NCBI GenBank assembly: GCA_947471745.1
Contig: CANJKZ010000910.1
Coordinates: 2,200,501-2,264,500 of the forward strand
Reading direction: 5' to 3'
Length of the DNA: 64,000 nt
Source of the DNA: Closterium sp. Naga37s-1
Lineage: Eukaryota; Streptophyta; Zygnematophyceae; Desmidiales; Closteriaceae
This document shows positions 21,505 to 32,423 of this stretch, in pieces (within the stretch, counting starts at the first letter, position 1; each line of letters begins with the position of its first letter). The position numbers and the translations under genes are program-made. The notes under the pieces are model-generated. The model ran no database searches. It worked only from the letters and a program-made list of their open reading frames with translations, and was not told the origin of the DNA.

Positions 21505-21675
21505 ATCAGAGCTTCATGAGAGCCTCATTTGAGATCTTTACGGGAGCCTCATTTGAGCACTTCATGAGAGCTTCATTTGAGCACGTCATGGGAGCCTTAT
21601 TTGATCGCTTTATGAGAGCTTCATTTGAGCGCGTCATGGGAGCCTCATTTGAGCGCTTCATGAGAGCTTCATGAG
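21505..21675. repeat. 24-bp minisatellite
   Basis: About six to seven imperfect copies of a 24-bp unit (CATTTGAGCRCKTCATGRGAGCYT) run head to tail. Because 24 is a multiple of three, every frame stays open in the array (for example an EALMKRSN octapeptide on the minus strand). I see no start, homology or context that makes it a gene. Weaker versions (CTCATGGGACTTTCATGG) lie just upstream from 21360. Confidence 0.75.
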
Positions 21676-21870
21676 AACAGTGAAAACGAAACTGAAATTG
21701 CACAAACACAAAATGCAATTACGAGTGAAAACGAAACACACAAAATGCAAGAACAAATGCGCACAGAACATCACAAAATGAAAATGCGCACACACACAAA
21801 ATGTAAAATGCGACGCAGGCGGCTGGTTGACGAACAAAAATGAATATTTGCACCCAACAAACTCCCATGC

Positions 21871-22762
21871 CATGAAGGCGTGGCAGGGAGTGGTGACCCA
21901 GGCAGTGGTGCCACAGAGGAGTCTGGTGCGACAGGAGGCGACACGAGCAAGAGGCGGCTACCTGACCTGACGCGGACACCTGAGTAGACGCAGCTACCTG
22001 AGGAGGCTCGGTAGTGAGTGTGTACAGACTCGACCCTGGCCGACGAGTGAACGTGGCCATGTGACGCCCCGTCCGTGTGCACGTGCAGATCGTCACACGC
22101 TGACCCCCAGGGGTGGTGGTAGTGACCATCGCATCCTGGAGGGCAGCGGTACTCACCAAGTTCGCAGAGAACGAGGGGAGGTGAAGACCTGACAGTGAGC
22201 CGGACACGGGAGGACAGTGGAGGAACGGGCAACGACCGGGCCCCCAGAGGGGTCAGCCAGTCTGACCGGGACAGGTGTAGAGAGAGGAGTGAGAGTGGTG
22301 CTGTCACGAAAGAAACAACCAGAGGCGCCTGAGTCCAGCGTGAAGGTGTGCAAGGCCTGAGCAGGTGCAGTACCAGGGAGAGTACCAGACTCACTAGCAC
22401 CTAGAGCAGCAGTAGCTATACCTGGGTCAGGCGGCACACACCGGTAACAGTCACCCTCAGCACTAATAGACAAAGCATACATAGCAGAAAGAATAGCATC
22501 AAAGTCTAGGTCAAAGATAGCAATCCTAGACCTAAGCAGATCTGCCCAGTGAGGGAGCTCGACGTCGTCACCAAACTCAGCATGCCAAGCGTCGTCAAGG
22601 CGGGAGAAGCAGCAGTGCTGAGTGTGAAGCCGCCCGCAAGTCTGACCAGCACGGTCACCCGTGTGAATGACATACGGGCAACTACCCCCAGACGCCCCAT
22701 GCAAAAACCACTCACGAAGCTGCTGGGGCGAGTGGGTCTCGCTCCGACGCTACTGCTGCTCC
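21871..22762 (-). mobile_element. Family A fragment: Gag end to GAG-pre-integrase
   Basis: Minus-strand homology to A1 runs from the SPQQLREW region (about 22720), through the zinc motif (22615-22690) and the protease signature with SGAS (22310-22350), to the GAG-pre-integrase HxxLGHHSLPRL block (21875-21940). There it stops in unrelated AT-rich DNA. The right edge joins a plus-strand piece of the same family at 22763. No LTR bounds it on the left, so it is a broken, rearranged fragment. Confidence 0.82.
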
Positions 22763-22849
22763 GGCATTCATTCTCGTTCGTTACTTTGACATGGTTTCAG
22801 AGCAGGTCCTTCGTTAGGACCGATTTTTTTTTAGGGCCCACCACAGAGC

Positions 22850-23800
22850 TGCCCCACTAGCCACCCTGCTGGCTCACGCGCCGCCCCTAGCGACCCTCGT
22901 GCCGCACCTGCTGCCACGCGCGCCGCCCTCTTGCGGCCTGCACGTTGACCCTAGGCCCCTCGCGCCTGCCCCTTGCAGCCCGCCCGTCGACCCTAGGCCC
23001 CGGCCCACCCCGTCGACCCTAGGCCCCGCGCTCCCCGTCGACCCTAGGCCCCGGCGCGCCCCATCGACCCTAGGCCCCGGCCCCTCCCGTCGACCCTAGG
23101 CCCAGGCCCGCCCCGTCGACCCTAGGCCCCGCGCGCCCTATCAACCCTAGGCCCCGGCCCGCCCCGTCGACCCTAGGCCCCGGCGCGCCACGTCGACCCT
23201 AGGCCCCGGCCCCTCCCGTCGACCCTAGGCCCCGGCCCGCCCCGTCGACCCTAGGCCCCAGCCCACCCCGTCGACCATAGGCCCCGGCGCGCCCCGTCGA
23301 CCCTAGGCCCCGGCCCCTCCCGTCGACGCTAGGCCCGGCCCGCCCGTCGACCATAGCCCAGCCCGCCCGTCGCCCCTAGGCCCCGGCCCGCTCTACGACC
23401 CTAGGCTCAGGCCCGCCCGTCGCCCCTGCTGCCCCGCGCACCCGCCCGTTGACCCTAGGCCCGGCCCGCCCTTCGACCCAGGCCCGGCCCGCCCGTCGAC
23501 CCTAGCCCGGCCCGCCCGTCGCCCCTAGGCCCTCGCCCACCCGTTGACCCCAGGCCACCCGCGCCGCCCCTTGCGGCCCGCCCCTCGCCCCTGCAGCCCG
23601 TGAGCCGCCCTTGCAGCCCCGCGCGCCGCCCCTGGTGGCCCCCTAGCCGCCCTTGCTGCCCTGCTCGTCGCCCCATGTGGCCCTCTAGCAGCCCCTCCAG
23701 CCCCGCGTGCTGCCCCTTGGGACCCGCCCGCCGCCCCTAGGCCCTCGAGCCGCCCCTCTTGCAGCGTGCACTGCCCGGCCTCTGCCCGCCCTGCGTGCTG
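22850..23800 (+). repeat. GTCGACCCTAGG-type leader array
   Basis: About 950 bp of GC-rich tandem repeats lie between primer-binding site and Gag. The main unit is CCCGTCGACCCTAGGCCCCGGC (about 22-26 bp), clearest from 22980 to 23560. It grades into CGCCCCTTGCAGCCCGC units toward Gag. The same unit, inverted, forms the A4 leader at 36380-36834 and 43319-43690. The spacing looks periodic, but there are no constant repeats with unique spacers, so it is not a CRISPR. Confidence 0.85.
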
Positions 23801-23808
23801 CGCCGCTA

Positions 23809-25020
23809 TGGCTTCCCTACACGTTCTCGGGTTCGATCATGAGGGCCGACCGATCCAGTTTGACACGTGGCTTGACGACCTGCAGCTATACCTACTCAGC
23901 GACTCTAGGGACAGCGTTTCGTTGTTTGACGTCCGGCGCCGCTCCCGCCCCTCCCGCCACATCTAACAGTGCGACTCGCTCACAGTGGCTTACTCGTGAC
24001 GCTACTGCTTGCGTAGCCATTCGCAACCACATGCCGTTAGCCAAATGCGCTCACTTTGGACAGCACAGGACATCACAGGCACTGTACAACGATGTAGGTG
24101 CCCATTACTCCTCGCCTGCCACTGCTGCTCTAGGCCGTCTTCTACTGCCCTACCTGTTTCCTGAGCTGTCCGCCTTTGCCACAGTAGAGGACCTGGTTTC
24201 CCACCTTCGCACTAGCGTTGCTCGCTACCGCACTGCCGCCCCAGCTGAGTTCCTTTACAGGAATCAGCCCCCGATGTTCATAAATCTCAATTTTATAGCC
24301 ACCCGCTTCCTTGACTCTCTTCGCTCTATCAGAGACCACTTTCTCTCACTTGACCCCACAGTCCTTACTGTTGACCTACTCGAGCAGCACCTCCTTGCAG
24401 CTGAGACTAGTGTAGTCGCTGTGGATGCTGCTCGTGGCACTCTGCCCACGCCCTTCTTTGAGGGGTGCTCCCGCTCCCCCCTTGCCCCCTCCTACGCCTC
24501 TGCTGCTGCTGTTGACGTCCTTGGTGCTGAGGACATCGGGGCTGCTTCTGCTAGTTTGAAGCGCCACAGCAGCAAGGGCAAGGGTCGCACGGATGGTGGC
24601 GGTGGCAGTGGGGGTGGTGGTGGGGTCAGTAGTGGAGGTGGTGGAGGCAGTGGAGGTGGTGGCGGTAGTGGGAGTGGTGGTGGGAGTGGGGGCTTTGGTG
24701 GAGGCGGTGGTGGCAGTGGTGGGGGTGGTGCTAGTGGCGGCAGTGGGAGTGGTGGCGGTCGGGCTGGAGCTACTCAGCATGGAGGTTCTGGCGGTGGCAA
24801 GAGGCAGCACCAGCAGCGTCGGAGCGAGACCCCGTCACCCCAGCAGCTTCGTGAGTGGTTTTCTTAGTGTGGGGCGTCTGGGGGTAGTGGTAGCTGCCCG
24901 TATGTCATTTGCACGAGTGACCGTGCTGGTCAGACATGCAGGAAGCCTCACACTCAGCACCGCTGCTTCGCCCGCCTCGACGACGCTTGGCGCGTAGAGT
25001 TTGGTGACGAGGCCGAGTGC
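23809..25020 (+). pseudogene. Family A Gag, plus-strand fragment
   Basis: The frame opens MASLHVLGFDHEGRPIQFD, paralogous to the Gag starts in A2, A3 and A4 (MASLRVLVFDHEGRPIQFD at 36330). It continues through the capsid-like region with the MFINLNFIATRFLDSLRS block and DLLEQHLLAAE. A polyglycine tract is coded at 24590-24780, followed by SPQQLREW and the C-rich zinc motif near 24895-24965. Broken. Confidence 0.83.
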
Positions 25021-25770
25021 CCCTTTTGGGCAGAGCGTTAAGGTCTGGAGTTGCTATCTTTGACCTAGACTATGATGCTATTCTTGCTGCTATGTATGCT
25101 TTGTCTGTTAGTGTTGAGGGTGACTGTTACCTGTGTGTGCCACCTGACCCAGGTATAGAGGCTGCTGCTCTAGGTGCAAGTGACTCTGCTCTCCCTGGTA
25201 CTGCACCTGCTGAGGCCTTGCACACCTTTACGCTGGACTCAGGTGCTTCCCGCTGTTTCTTTCGCGACAGCACCACCCTCACTCCTCTCTCTGCACCTGT
25301 ACCAGTCAAAATGGCTGACCCCTCCGAGGGCCCAGCCCTTGCCCGTTCCTCCACTATTCTCCCGTGTCCGGCGGTTCCGTCCGGCTCACTATCAGGCCTT
25401 CACCTCCCCTCGTTCTCTACGAGCTTGGTGAGTACCGTTGCCCTCCAGGACGCGATGGTCACTACCACCACTCCTGGGGGTCAGCGTGTGTCGATCTGCA
25501 CGTGTACACGGACGGGCTGCCACCTGGCAACGTTCACTCGTTGGCGTGGGTCGAGTCTGTACAGACTTGCTACTTTGCCTCCTGAGGTCGCTGCGTCTGC
25601 CCAGGTGTCTGCGTCAGGTCAGGTAGCACCCCCTTGCTCTTGTCGCCTGCTGTCGCATCAGACTCTCCTGTGGCTCCACCGCCTGGGTCACCCCTCCCTG
25701 CCAGGCCTTCGTGGCATGCACTCCCGCCTCCTTGTCTATGGTATTCCCAGGTCTCTACCCTCCCGCCTCT

Positions 25771-28700
25771 TAATCGCCTCTGCGTAAGAGCGCGGGGTTG
25801 GGATGTCTGGTGCATCCGGGTCTCCCTCAGGGGCAAGCAGCATGGAAACGAAACGAGGTACATCAGCTGCAAGACACTCAAAGTCCTCGTGCCTGTCCTC
25901 AAGGACGTCCGTGCCAAGAGCACACTCATCCCCGACGGACGGAGGACCGGTAGACATAGTCTTAGCAACAAGAGCAGTGGCGTAGTCTAGACGACAGGCA
26001 GCAGCAAAGTCAACCAGCTCAGCAACGAGGGCAGACGCAGCAGTCGACTCAAAAGAAAGGTCAATGACAACAGTAGCAAGAAGACTAGCGACAGTGGGAC
26101 TGGCAGCACGAGCTAGGTCTGACTCAGAGTCAGGGACGGCAGGAAGAGAGGACGTAGTGGAATAGAGGAAGGACGACGTGCCACAGCGTGGGTGTTGGGG
26201 ACAAGAGGAGGACGCTGACGAGGAACTCGACGACCAGTGCGAACAGCGCGAACAGGCGAGGCAGGACGAGACTCAGGCTCACGACGCTCTGTAAAAGAGT
26301 CTTTCTGCTCAGCGTAAGGAGAGGGAGTAGTCAATGGGGAGCCTGGCTATAACTGTGGCTGCGACTGGAGAGGAGGTGGACTCAGTAAGCTAGAAGGAAG
26401 GCCAGTAGAAGATGGGAGACTAAGAAGCTGGCGAAGCAGGGGAACAAAAAACGGCCGCGGCCGCACCGTGCCTCCAGCACCACTATCGCCAGACACAACG
26501 CCCCCATCGCCAGCGTCAACAGCTCTAGTGTCTCCAACTCCAGCGACACCAGTGCCAGTGCCTCCAGCTCTAGCACCAACAGCTCCAGTGTTGCCAGCTC
26601 CAGCTCCTTCAGCTCCAACGCCACCAGCGCCAACACCTCCAGGCTCCGCGGGGTCTCCAGCTCCAGCTCCTCTAGCTCCAGCGCTCGGCAGCTCTAGTAC
26701 GAGCACCTCCAGGACCAGCAGCTGCAGCACCTCCGAAAACACCAGCTCCAACAGTAACTCCAGCACCTCCAGCTCCAGTGTATCCAGCGGCAGAGTCTCC
26801 AGCTCCAGCAGCTCCACTCCAAAGGCGTGTGCGCTGAGCAAACCACTCACGCAGCTACTGCAGGGAGAGAGGCTCCGGCCGGCGAGACAATCAAGGCGAA
26901 GCACCCGCAGGACCTCCGGAAGCAGCAATACCCCAAGGCTAAGCACCCCCAGACTCCGCACCCTCAGACTCAGCACCCCCAGGCTCCACACCCTCAGGCT
27001 CAGCACCCCCAGGCTCCACACCCGCAGGCTCAGCATCCCCAGGCTCCGCACCCCCAGGCTCAGCACCCCTAGACCCGGCACCCTCAGACTCAGCACCCCA
27101 AGGCTCCGCACCCCCACACGCAGCACCCCCAGGCTCCACACCCCAAGACGCAGCACCCCCAGACGCAGCACCTCTAGCAGCACCTGAGGCTATAGCTACC
27201 TCAACAGGCACATTACCAAGGAGAGGGTCTACCTGAGACAAACCTGAGTGAGCAGAACCCTAGGGGGGGAGGGGGTCCACCAGAGGGGGACCTGGAGCAA
27301 GGAAGAGCGGCAGGGGTGGGGGAGGGGCAGAGCGGTAGGGGAAGAGACGGTAAAAGGGAAACGACTCGTCAAACGTGACGTGCTGAGAGGGGAAGACACA
27401 ACGCGAGGTGGGGTGGTAAAACTGCCAGCCAGGCGCGTCAGGGAATACCGACGGAAAGCCAAGGAAGACGCAAGGAATAGCGCGGGCGGAGAGCTTGTCC
27501 GCGGACGTATCGCGAACAAAGGCACGAGAACCCCAGACCCGGAACACTGACGCATTACGACCCTTCTCCGTCCAACGCAGTGTAGGCGAGGTCTACGGCA
27601 AGGAGACACGGGGCCAGGGGTTGAGCTGATGCGCAGCATACCAGACCGCAAACAGCCATAGAAAATGGGGGGCAGCCGCATGGATCATGGAGGTATGAGT
27701 GACCTCCATGACTAAGCCAATGCAGCGCTCAGCAATCCCATTTTGCTGAGGAGAGGCTGGAAGCATGAACGACTGGAGGATGCCCTCCCCACGACAAAAG
27801 TCCCGCAAGAGGTCTGAGGAGAACTCACCACCTCTATCAGAGTGCAGACGCAGGACAGGAAGGTCCTGGCGGAACCCTTTGCGGAGCTAGAGACGGACTG
27901 CGCGAGTCCAAGGGATCAAGACATCAGGGACCGCACCCTTGCTGCGCAAGGGGAAGACCGTGGTGTAACGCGTGTAGTCGTCAACAACCAGCAGAAAGTA
28001 GCGCTCGTGGCCCAGTCCACTGACGCGGGCTGGGTCCCACACGTCCATGTGGAGAGTCTGCAGGGGAGCAGTCGTCGGGGGAAACGAGGAGGAGTGAGGA
28101 GCGGCGCGCTGCGGCCTCTCGACGCAAGGAAGGCAGGGCGGGGCAGGCGAGAGGGGGAGGGGAGGCAGAGACCTGGGAAGACCAGAGATAAGGAGGCGGG
28201 TGTGCATGCCACGAAGGCGTGGCAGGGAGGGGTGACCGAGGCGGTTGTGCCACAGGAGAGTCTGGTGCGACAGGAGGCGACACGAGCAAGGGGGTGCTAC
28301 CGGACGTGACGCGGACACCTGGGCAGACGCAGCTACCTAAGGAAGCTCGGTGGCCAATGTGTACAGACTCGACCCAGGCCGACGAGTGAACGTGGCCAGG
28401 TGACGGCCCGTCCGTGTACACGTGCAGATCGACACACGCTGACCCCCGGGAGTGGTGGTAGTGACCATCGCATCTTGGAGGGAAGCGGTACTCACCAAGT
28501 TCGTAGAGAACAAGGGGAGGTGAAGACCCGACAGTGAGCCGGACGGAACCGCCGGACACGGGAGAATAGTGGAGGAACGGGCAAGGAGTGGGCCCCTTGA
28601 GGGTTCAGCCTGTCTGACCAGTACAGGTGTAGAGAGAGGAGAGAGGGTGGTGCTATCACGAAAGAAACAGCGCGAAGCACCTGAGTCAAGCATGAAGGTG

Positions 28701-29087
28701 TGCAAGGCCTCAGCAAGCGCAGTACCAGGGAGAGCAGACTCACTAGCACCTAGAGCAGCAGCCTCTATACCTGAGTCAGGCAGCACACACAGATAACAGT
28801 CATCCTCAGCACTAACAGACAAGGCATACATAGCAGCAAGGATAGCATCATAGTCTAGGTCAAAGATAGCAACTCTAGACCTAAGCAGCTCTGCCCAGCG
28901 GGGGCGCTCGGCCTCGTCACCAAACTCTGCAAGCCAAGTGTCGTCGAGGCGGGAAAAGCAGCGGTGCTGAGTGTGAGGCTTCCCATAGCTACCACTACCC
29001 CCAAACGCCCCACGCTGAGAAAACCACTCACGAAGCTGCTGAGGCGACGAGGTCTCGCTCCGACGCTGCTGCTGCTGCCTCTGGCCA
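25771..29087 (-). pseudogene. A4 Gag C-terminus, protease, integrase and linker
   Basis: Reading leftward: SPQQLREWFSQRG (about 29030), protease signature with LDSGAS (28655-28705), GAG-pre-integrase HNRLGHPSLPRLRG (28200-28255), integrase MDVWDPARVSG and VVDDYTRYTT (27965-28065), the QQNGIAERCIG block (27720-27760), the integrase C-terminal FYHP block (27410), the Glu/Pro/Gly/Ala and Gly-Ala linker (26440-27240) and the pre-RT block ALGTDVLEDRHEDF (25880-25930). The order is normal for family A. Broken. Confidence 0.83.
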
Positions 29088-29489
29088 TGTGAGAGTACGC
29101 CGACGTTCGGCATATTTCTCATTTCCATATTTTTACTCCATCTTATTCTCCTTATTTTCCTCTTTCATTTGCACTTTATTTCACCTCAATCGGACTACTA
29201 TTCTATTTTCTAGAGCTTTCCGATTATTTCACTTATTTGGTATTTTCGGCACCGACATTTACATTATACGGCACCGACAGCACCGACAGTGGTGTACAAG
29301 GCGTAATCTCGCCATAATCTGAAGTGCCAATGGGCTTGCGTGCTTATGCGCACTTGTGATTATCTATTCTAGAAGAGCGCGTTCCCGAAGGTTCGGATTA
29401 TCTGTTGTTTCTATGTATTTCTGAGTATAAATACGCCTTGTACTCACCTTTAGTGCAACATTCTCGAGTGGAAATTCGATCCTGTGACA
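29088..29489 (+). repeat. G1 5' LTR, followed by primer-binding site
   Basis: The 402-bp LTR starts TGTGAGAGTACGCC and ends GATCCTGTGACA. TATA-like AGTATAAATACGCC lies at about 29425, a good promoter candidate about 65 bp before the LTR end. TGGTATCAGAGCCG at 29492 is the initiator tRNA-Met primer site. GGCCA flanks it on the left. Confidence 0.92.
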
Positions 29490-29702
29490 CTTGGTATCAG
29501 AGCCGTTTTCACTTGCGGAGTTTCAGCTAAGCAGCGCGCTCAAGAAATTCCTACTTCGAAAAACCGCCGGGGGCGACAAATTCGGCGCCGACGCTGGTAA
29601 GCACCAGATTCCGCGTTTTTTGAATAACCCCCCTCGCGCGTTTTTTGAACAGGATCGTGAGTTCGATTGTTGGCGAAAACGTTTGCGATACAGGGATGAC
29701 AA

Positions 29703-30506
29703 TTGCGAATTGTCGAGACCTATATCGAGCGGTGCAGAAGTAGCGAGACCGACGCGCGACGGATCGAACGACTTTGGGTGAAAGCGCGCGTCATGGCGAA
29801 AATTGCGACAGAAGCAGAATCGATCGTGAATTCGCAGCAGTCGCGAAATTTTCCCAAGGCCCAAGAAATTCGAGCCCCCAACACCTTTGATGGGGAAATC
29901 GACGCTAGGCGCTGGCTTTTGGCGATCGAAATTTATTTCGCCGCCATTGGATGGACAGCACCAGCACTCGACAGAAACAGAATTAATTTTGCAGCAACAC
30001 TACTGCGCGGACCAGCAATTGAATGGATAAGCGGAAGCGGTTTATTAAACCAAGGTGAAGCGACGTGGCACCAGTTCCGTGAAGGATCACTACAACGTTT
30101 TGAGCCGATTAATGCAGCGTTAATCGCCCGCGACAAAATGCATCGTCATCGACAAATCGGGAGCGTCACAAACTACATACAACAAATGGAGGAGTTGTTC
30201 AATCGCATCCCCGATGTCACAGAAGGCGAAAAAATTAGAGCATTCATCGCGGGGCTGAAAAAAGAAACACGACAACATGTTGCGACCGCAAATTGGAGCA
30301 GCTACAACGACGCCGTTTCGGCAGCGGAACGTTTCGACGTAACCACGATCGGAACACGACGACTTCATGGACGAGCTAGACGACATGGAGGACGCTTGGC
30401 TAACCCCACGTACGCCGACCCGATGGAACTCGATCGAATCGACGCGAAGGCAAGACCAAAGAAGAACAAATCTAAGTGTTCTTTCTGCGGCAAGCCCGGG
30501 CATTGA
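29703..30506 (+). CDS. G1 Gag
   Basis: The translation contains a Retrotrans_gag-type capsid region (about 29860-30330: TFDGEIDARRWLLAIEIYF, then the LLNQGEATWHQFREGSLQRF block) and the beginning of a CCHC zinc knuckle (CSFCGKPGH) near 30478. Upstream Gag sequence starts around 29790, with MAKIATEAESIVNSQ a likely start. Gag would form the particle and package the RNA. Pol follows within 100 bp. Belongs to a broken element. Confidence 0.8.
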   Translation: MRIVETYIERCRSSETDARRIERLWVKARVMAKIATEAESIVNSQQSRNFPKAQEIRAPNTFDGEIDARRWLLAIEIYFAAIGWTAPALDRNRINFAATLLRGPAIEWISGSGLLNQGEATWHQFREGSLQRFEPINAALIARDKMHRHRQIGSVTNYIQQMEELFNRIPDVTEGEKIRAFIAGLKKETRQHVATANWSSYNDAVSAAERFDVTTIGTRRLHGRARRHGGRLANPTYADPMELDRIDAKARPKKNKSKCSFCGKPGH

Positions 30507-30575
30507 CTCATCGATTGTGACGAAACGAAAACTGCACGTTCAGCGCTTAGGGACCGCAGCAGTGGAGCAGATTTA

Positions 30576-32384
30576 ATGCGAATATTGGAGGATCGTGGAG
30601 TGAATTTTTCAAACCACGAACGGACTCTACCAGGGAAAATCGCCGAGGGAAATAAAATCTCCGCGACACAAGACCCTGCTGGACCCGGACAACTCCAAAA
30701 AGGCCCTGTAAAAAGTAATCACCCCTTCAAAATATCATACAAGGATGCTTTACTTGGAAAAAAATCCCTTGGGTCTACGGCCTTTGTGAAATCACGAGAG
30801 AGGCTCCAGAAGAAAAAGAATGTACCGGTACGACAACTACAGCAGCTGCGCATGGGGAACCAACAACGGAGCGTGGAAGATCGACCTTCCAACGACGACA
30901 TCGTCCTCTCTCTGAAAAACCAGCCCACATCGACCAACCGGTCCCCACGGAAGAAGTCGGTGGCGCTGAAGCAGCTCAAGAGGGAGCTGGAGGTCAACAT
31001 GAAGCTGCGACGACCTCAAACCTCCTCTACAGATGCATCTGCAACATCTGAAACATCTACGGTATCTACCCCATCTATGAATTCTACTACGAGCTCGAGA
31101 ACCACGTCGTCGACGACAACAAAAAATCATGGCAATAGGGAACGGCAGGACCGGCCATCTGCCACCCCAGGAGAAAACACAGAGCTATGGGAAATGCCCT
31201 ATGATCCAATCAACGAGACGATCAACGGGTACAACGAGCAACGCCAACCACTTTTGCTCGAGGTGATCTGCAATGGACGACGCCTCCAAGCACCCGTGGA
31301 CAGCGGAGCATCCCATTCAGTATGCGACAAAGCAACCCTCGAACGCATCATTGAGAAGTACACGCCTTCAAACTTCACAGCCACGATGGTTGACGGAAGC
31401 AAATTACAAGTCTACGGCGAAGCAGCGTTACACCTGCAGATGGGTCCTGTTCGCTGGAAACCGACCCTACCCGTCACCAAAGGGCTAGACTTGATTCTTG
31501 GGAGAGATTTTCTGAAGAAGTTCAACCCCGAGATCAACTGGGTCACCCGCACGGCGAGTATTTACAATCAAGACAGAAGAGTTCCTCTTCCGAATTGGAG
31601 CAACACGGGAGATATTCCGGAGGAGACTCTCGCACGCTTCGAGAAGGACGTGAAGCGAACCATAGCAGGGTTTGTTGCACTGGTTACCAATGAGGATGAA
31701 GGAGAGAGAAAAACGCTCGAGCTTCCACCAGCAATCCAGAAACTTCTAGAAGAGTTCGAAGACGTTCTCCCTGACGACCTTCCAGACCAATTGCCACCAT
31801 ACCGAACCCACCAGCACGAGATCATCGAAGAACCTGGTTCAAAACCGACCTTCCGAGCACCATATCGACTCAGCCCTACCGAGTTGGCCGACATGAAGAA
31901 GCAGATCGAGTACCTTCTGGACAAAGGACTCATTCGACCATCAACATCACCATACGGTGCACCAGTGCTTTTCACACCAAAACCTGACAGAAGCTTACGC
32001 ATGTGCATCGACTACCGAGCCATCAACAAGCAGACGATCAAGAACAAGTATCCGATTCCACGGATCGACGATCTACTTGACCAGCTTCGTGGAGCCACAG
32101 TATTCTCAAAACTCGATATGAGATCGGGATATTGGCAGATCCGGATGGCGGATAACTCCATCCATAAGACAGCGTTTCGGACACGATACGGATCCTACGA
32201 GTACCTCGTCATGCCGTTCGGACTCACCAACGCACCCGCTACATTCCAGGCCGAAATGAACCATATTCTTAGGCCTCTACTCGACGAATGCGTGGTGGTG
32301 TACCTGGACGACATCCTGATCTACTCGAGGGACATGAAGCAGCACATCAAACACCTACGACGTGTCTTCGAGATACTTCGATGA
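30576..32384 (+). CDS. G1 protease and reverse transcriptase
   Basis: A 600-codon frame. After a Ser/Thr-rich linker, the protease shows [11 protein letters not shown] near 31298 and [11 protein letters not shown] near 31492. RT runs from about 31850: [49 protein letters not shown], and the catalytic [11 protein letters not shown] near 32295-32328. These are classical Ty3/gypsy blocks. RT copies the genome and the protease matures the polyprotein. Confidence 0.9.
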   Translation: MRILEDRGVNFSNHERTLPGKIAEGNKISATQDPAGPGQLQKGPVKSNHPFKISYKDALLGKKSLGSTAFVKSRERLQKKKNVPVRQLQQLRMGNQQRSVEDRPSNDDIVLSLKNQPTSTNRSPRKKSVALKQLKRELEVNMKLRRPQTSSTDASATSETSTVSTPSMNSTTSSRTTSSTTTKNHGNRERQDRPSATPGENTELWEMPYDPINETINGYNEQRQPLLLEVICNGRRLQAPVDSGASHSVCDKATLERIIEKYTPSNFTATMVDGSKLQVYGEAALHLQMGPVRWKPTLPVTKGLDLILGRDFLKKFNPEINWVTRTASIYNQDRRVPLPNWSNTGDIPEETLARFEKDVKRTIAGFVALVTNEDEGERKTLELPPAIQKLLEEFEDVLPDDLPDQLPPYRTHQHEIIEEPGSKPTFRAPYRLSPTELADMKKQIEYLLDKGLIRPSTSPYGAPVLFTPKPDRSLRMCIDYRAINKQTIKNKYPIPRIDDLLDQLRGATVFSKLDMRSGYWQIRMADNSIHKTAFRTRYGSYEYLVMPFGLTNAPATFQAEMNHILRPLLDECVVVYLDDILIYSRDMKQHIKHLRRVFEILR

Positions 32385-32423
32385 GAGAAGTTCTACCTCA
32401 AGCTATCCAAGAGCGAGTTTGCC

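Larger units (their letters stand above)
22763..25770 (+). mobile_element. Family A fragment: LTR end, leader, Gag, protease
   Basis: The fragment starts with the last ~32 bp of an LTR (CATTCTCGTTCGTTACTTTGACA), then the primer-binding site TGGTTTCAGAGCAGG (22797-22811), the box TTTTTTAGGGCCCACCAC, a GC-rich leader, Gag from 23809, the protease signature (25222-25265) and GAG-pre-integrase (25660-25760). It stops abruptly at about 25770, where a minus-strand family A element begins. Leader and LTR match the A4 subfamily. Several breaks; a fossil. Confidence 0.85.

Noticed and set aside
22980-23560. Regular direct repeats resembling a CRISPR array
   Set aside because: The units are contiguous and degenerate, with no unique equal-length spacers. 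They lie in the leader of a retrotransposon in a eukaryotic sequence.
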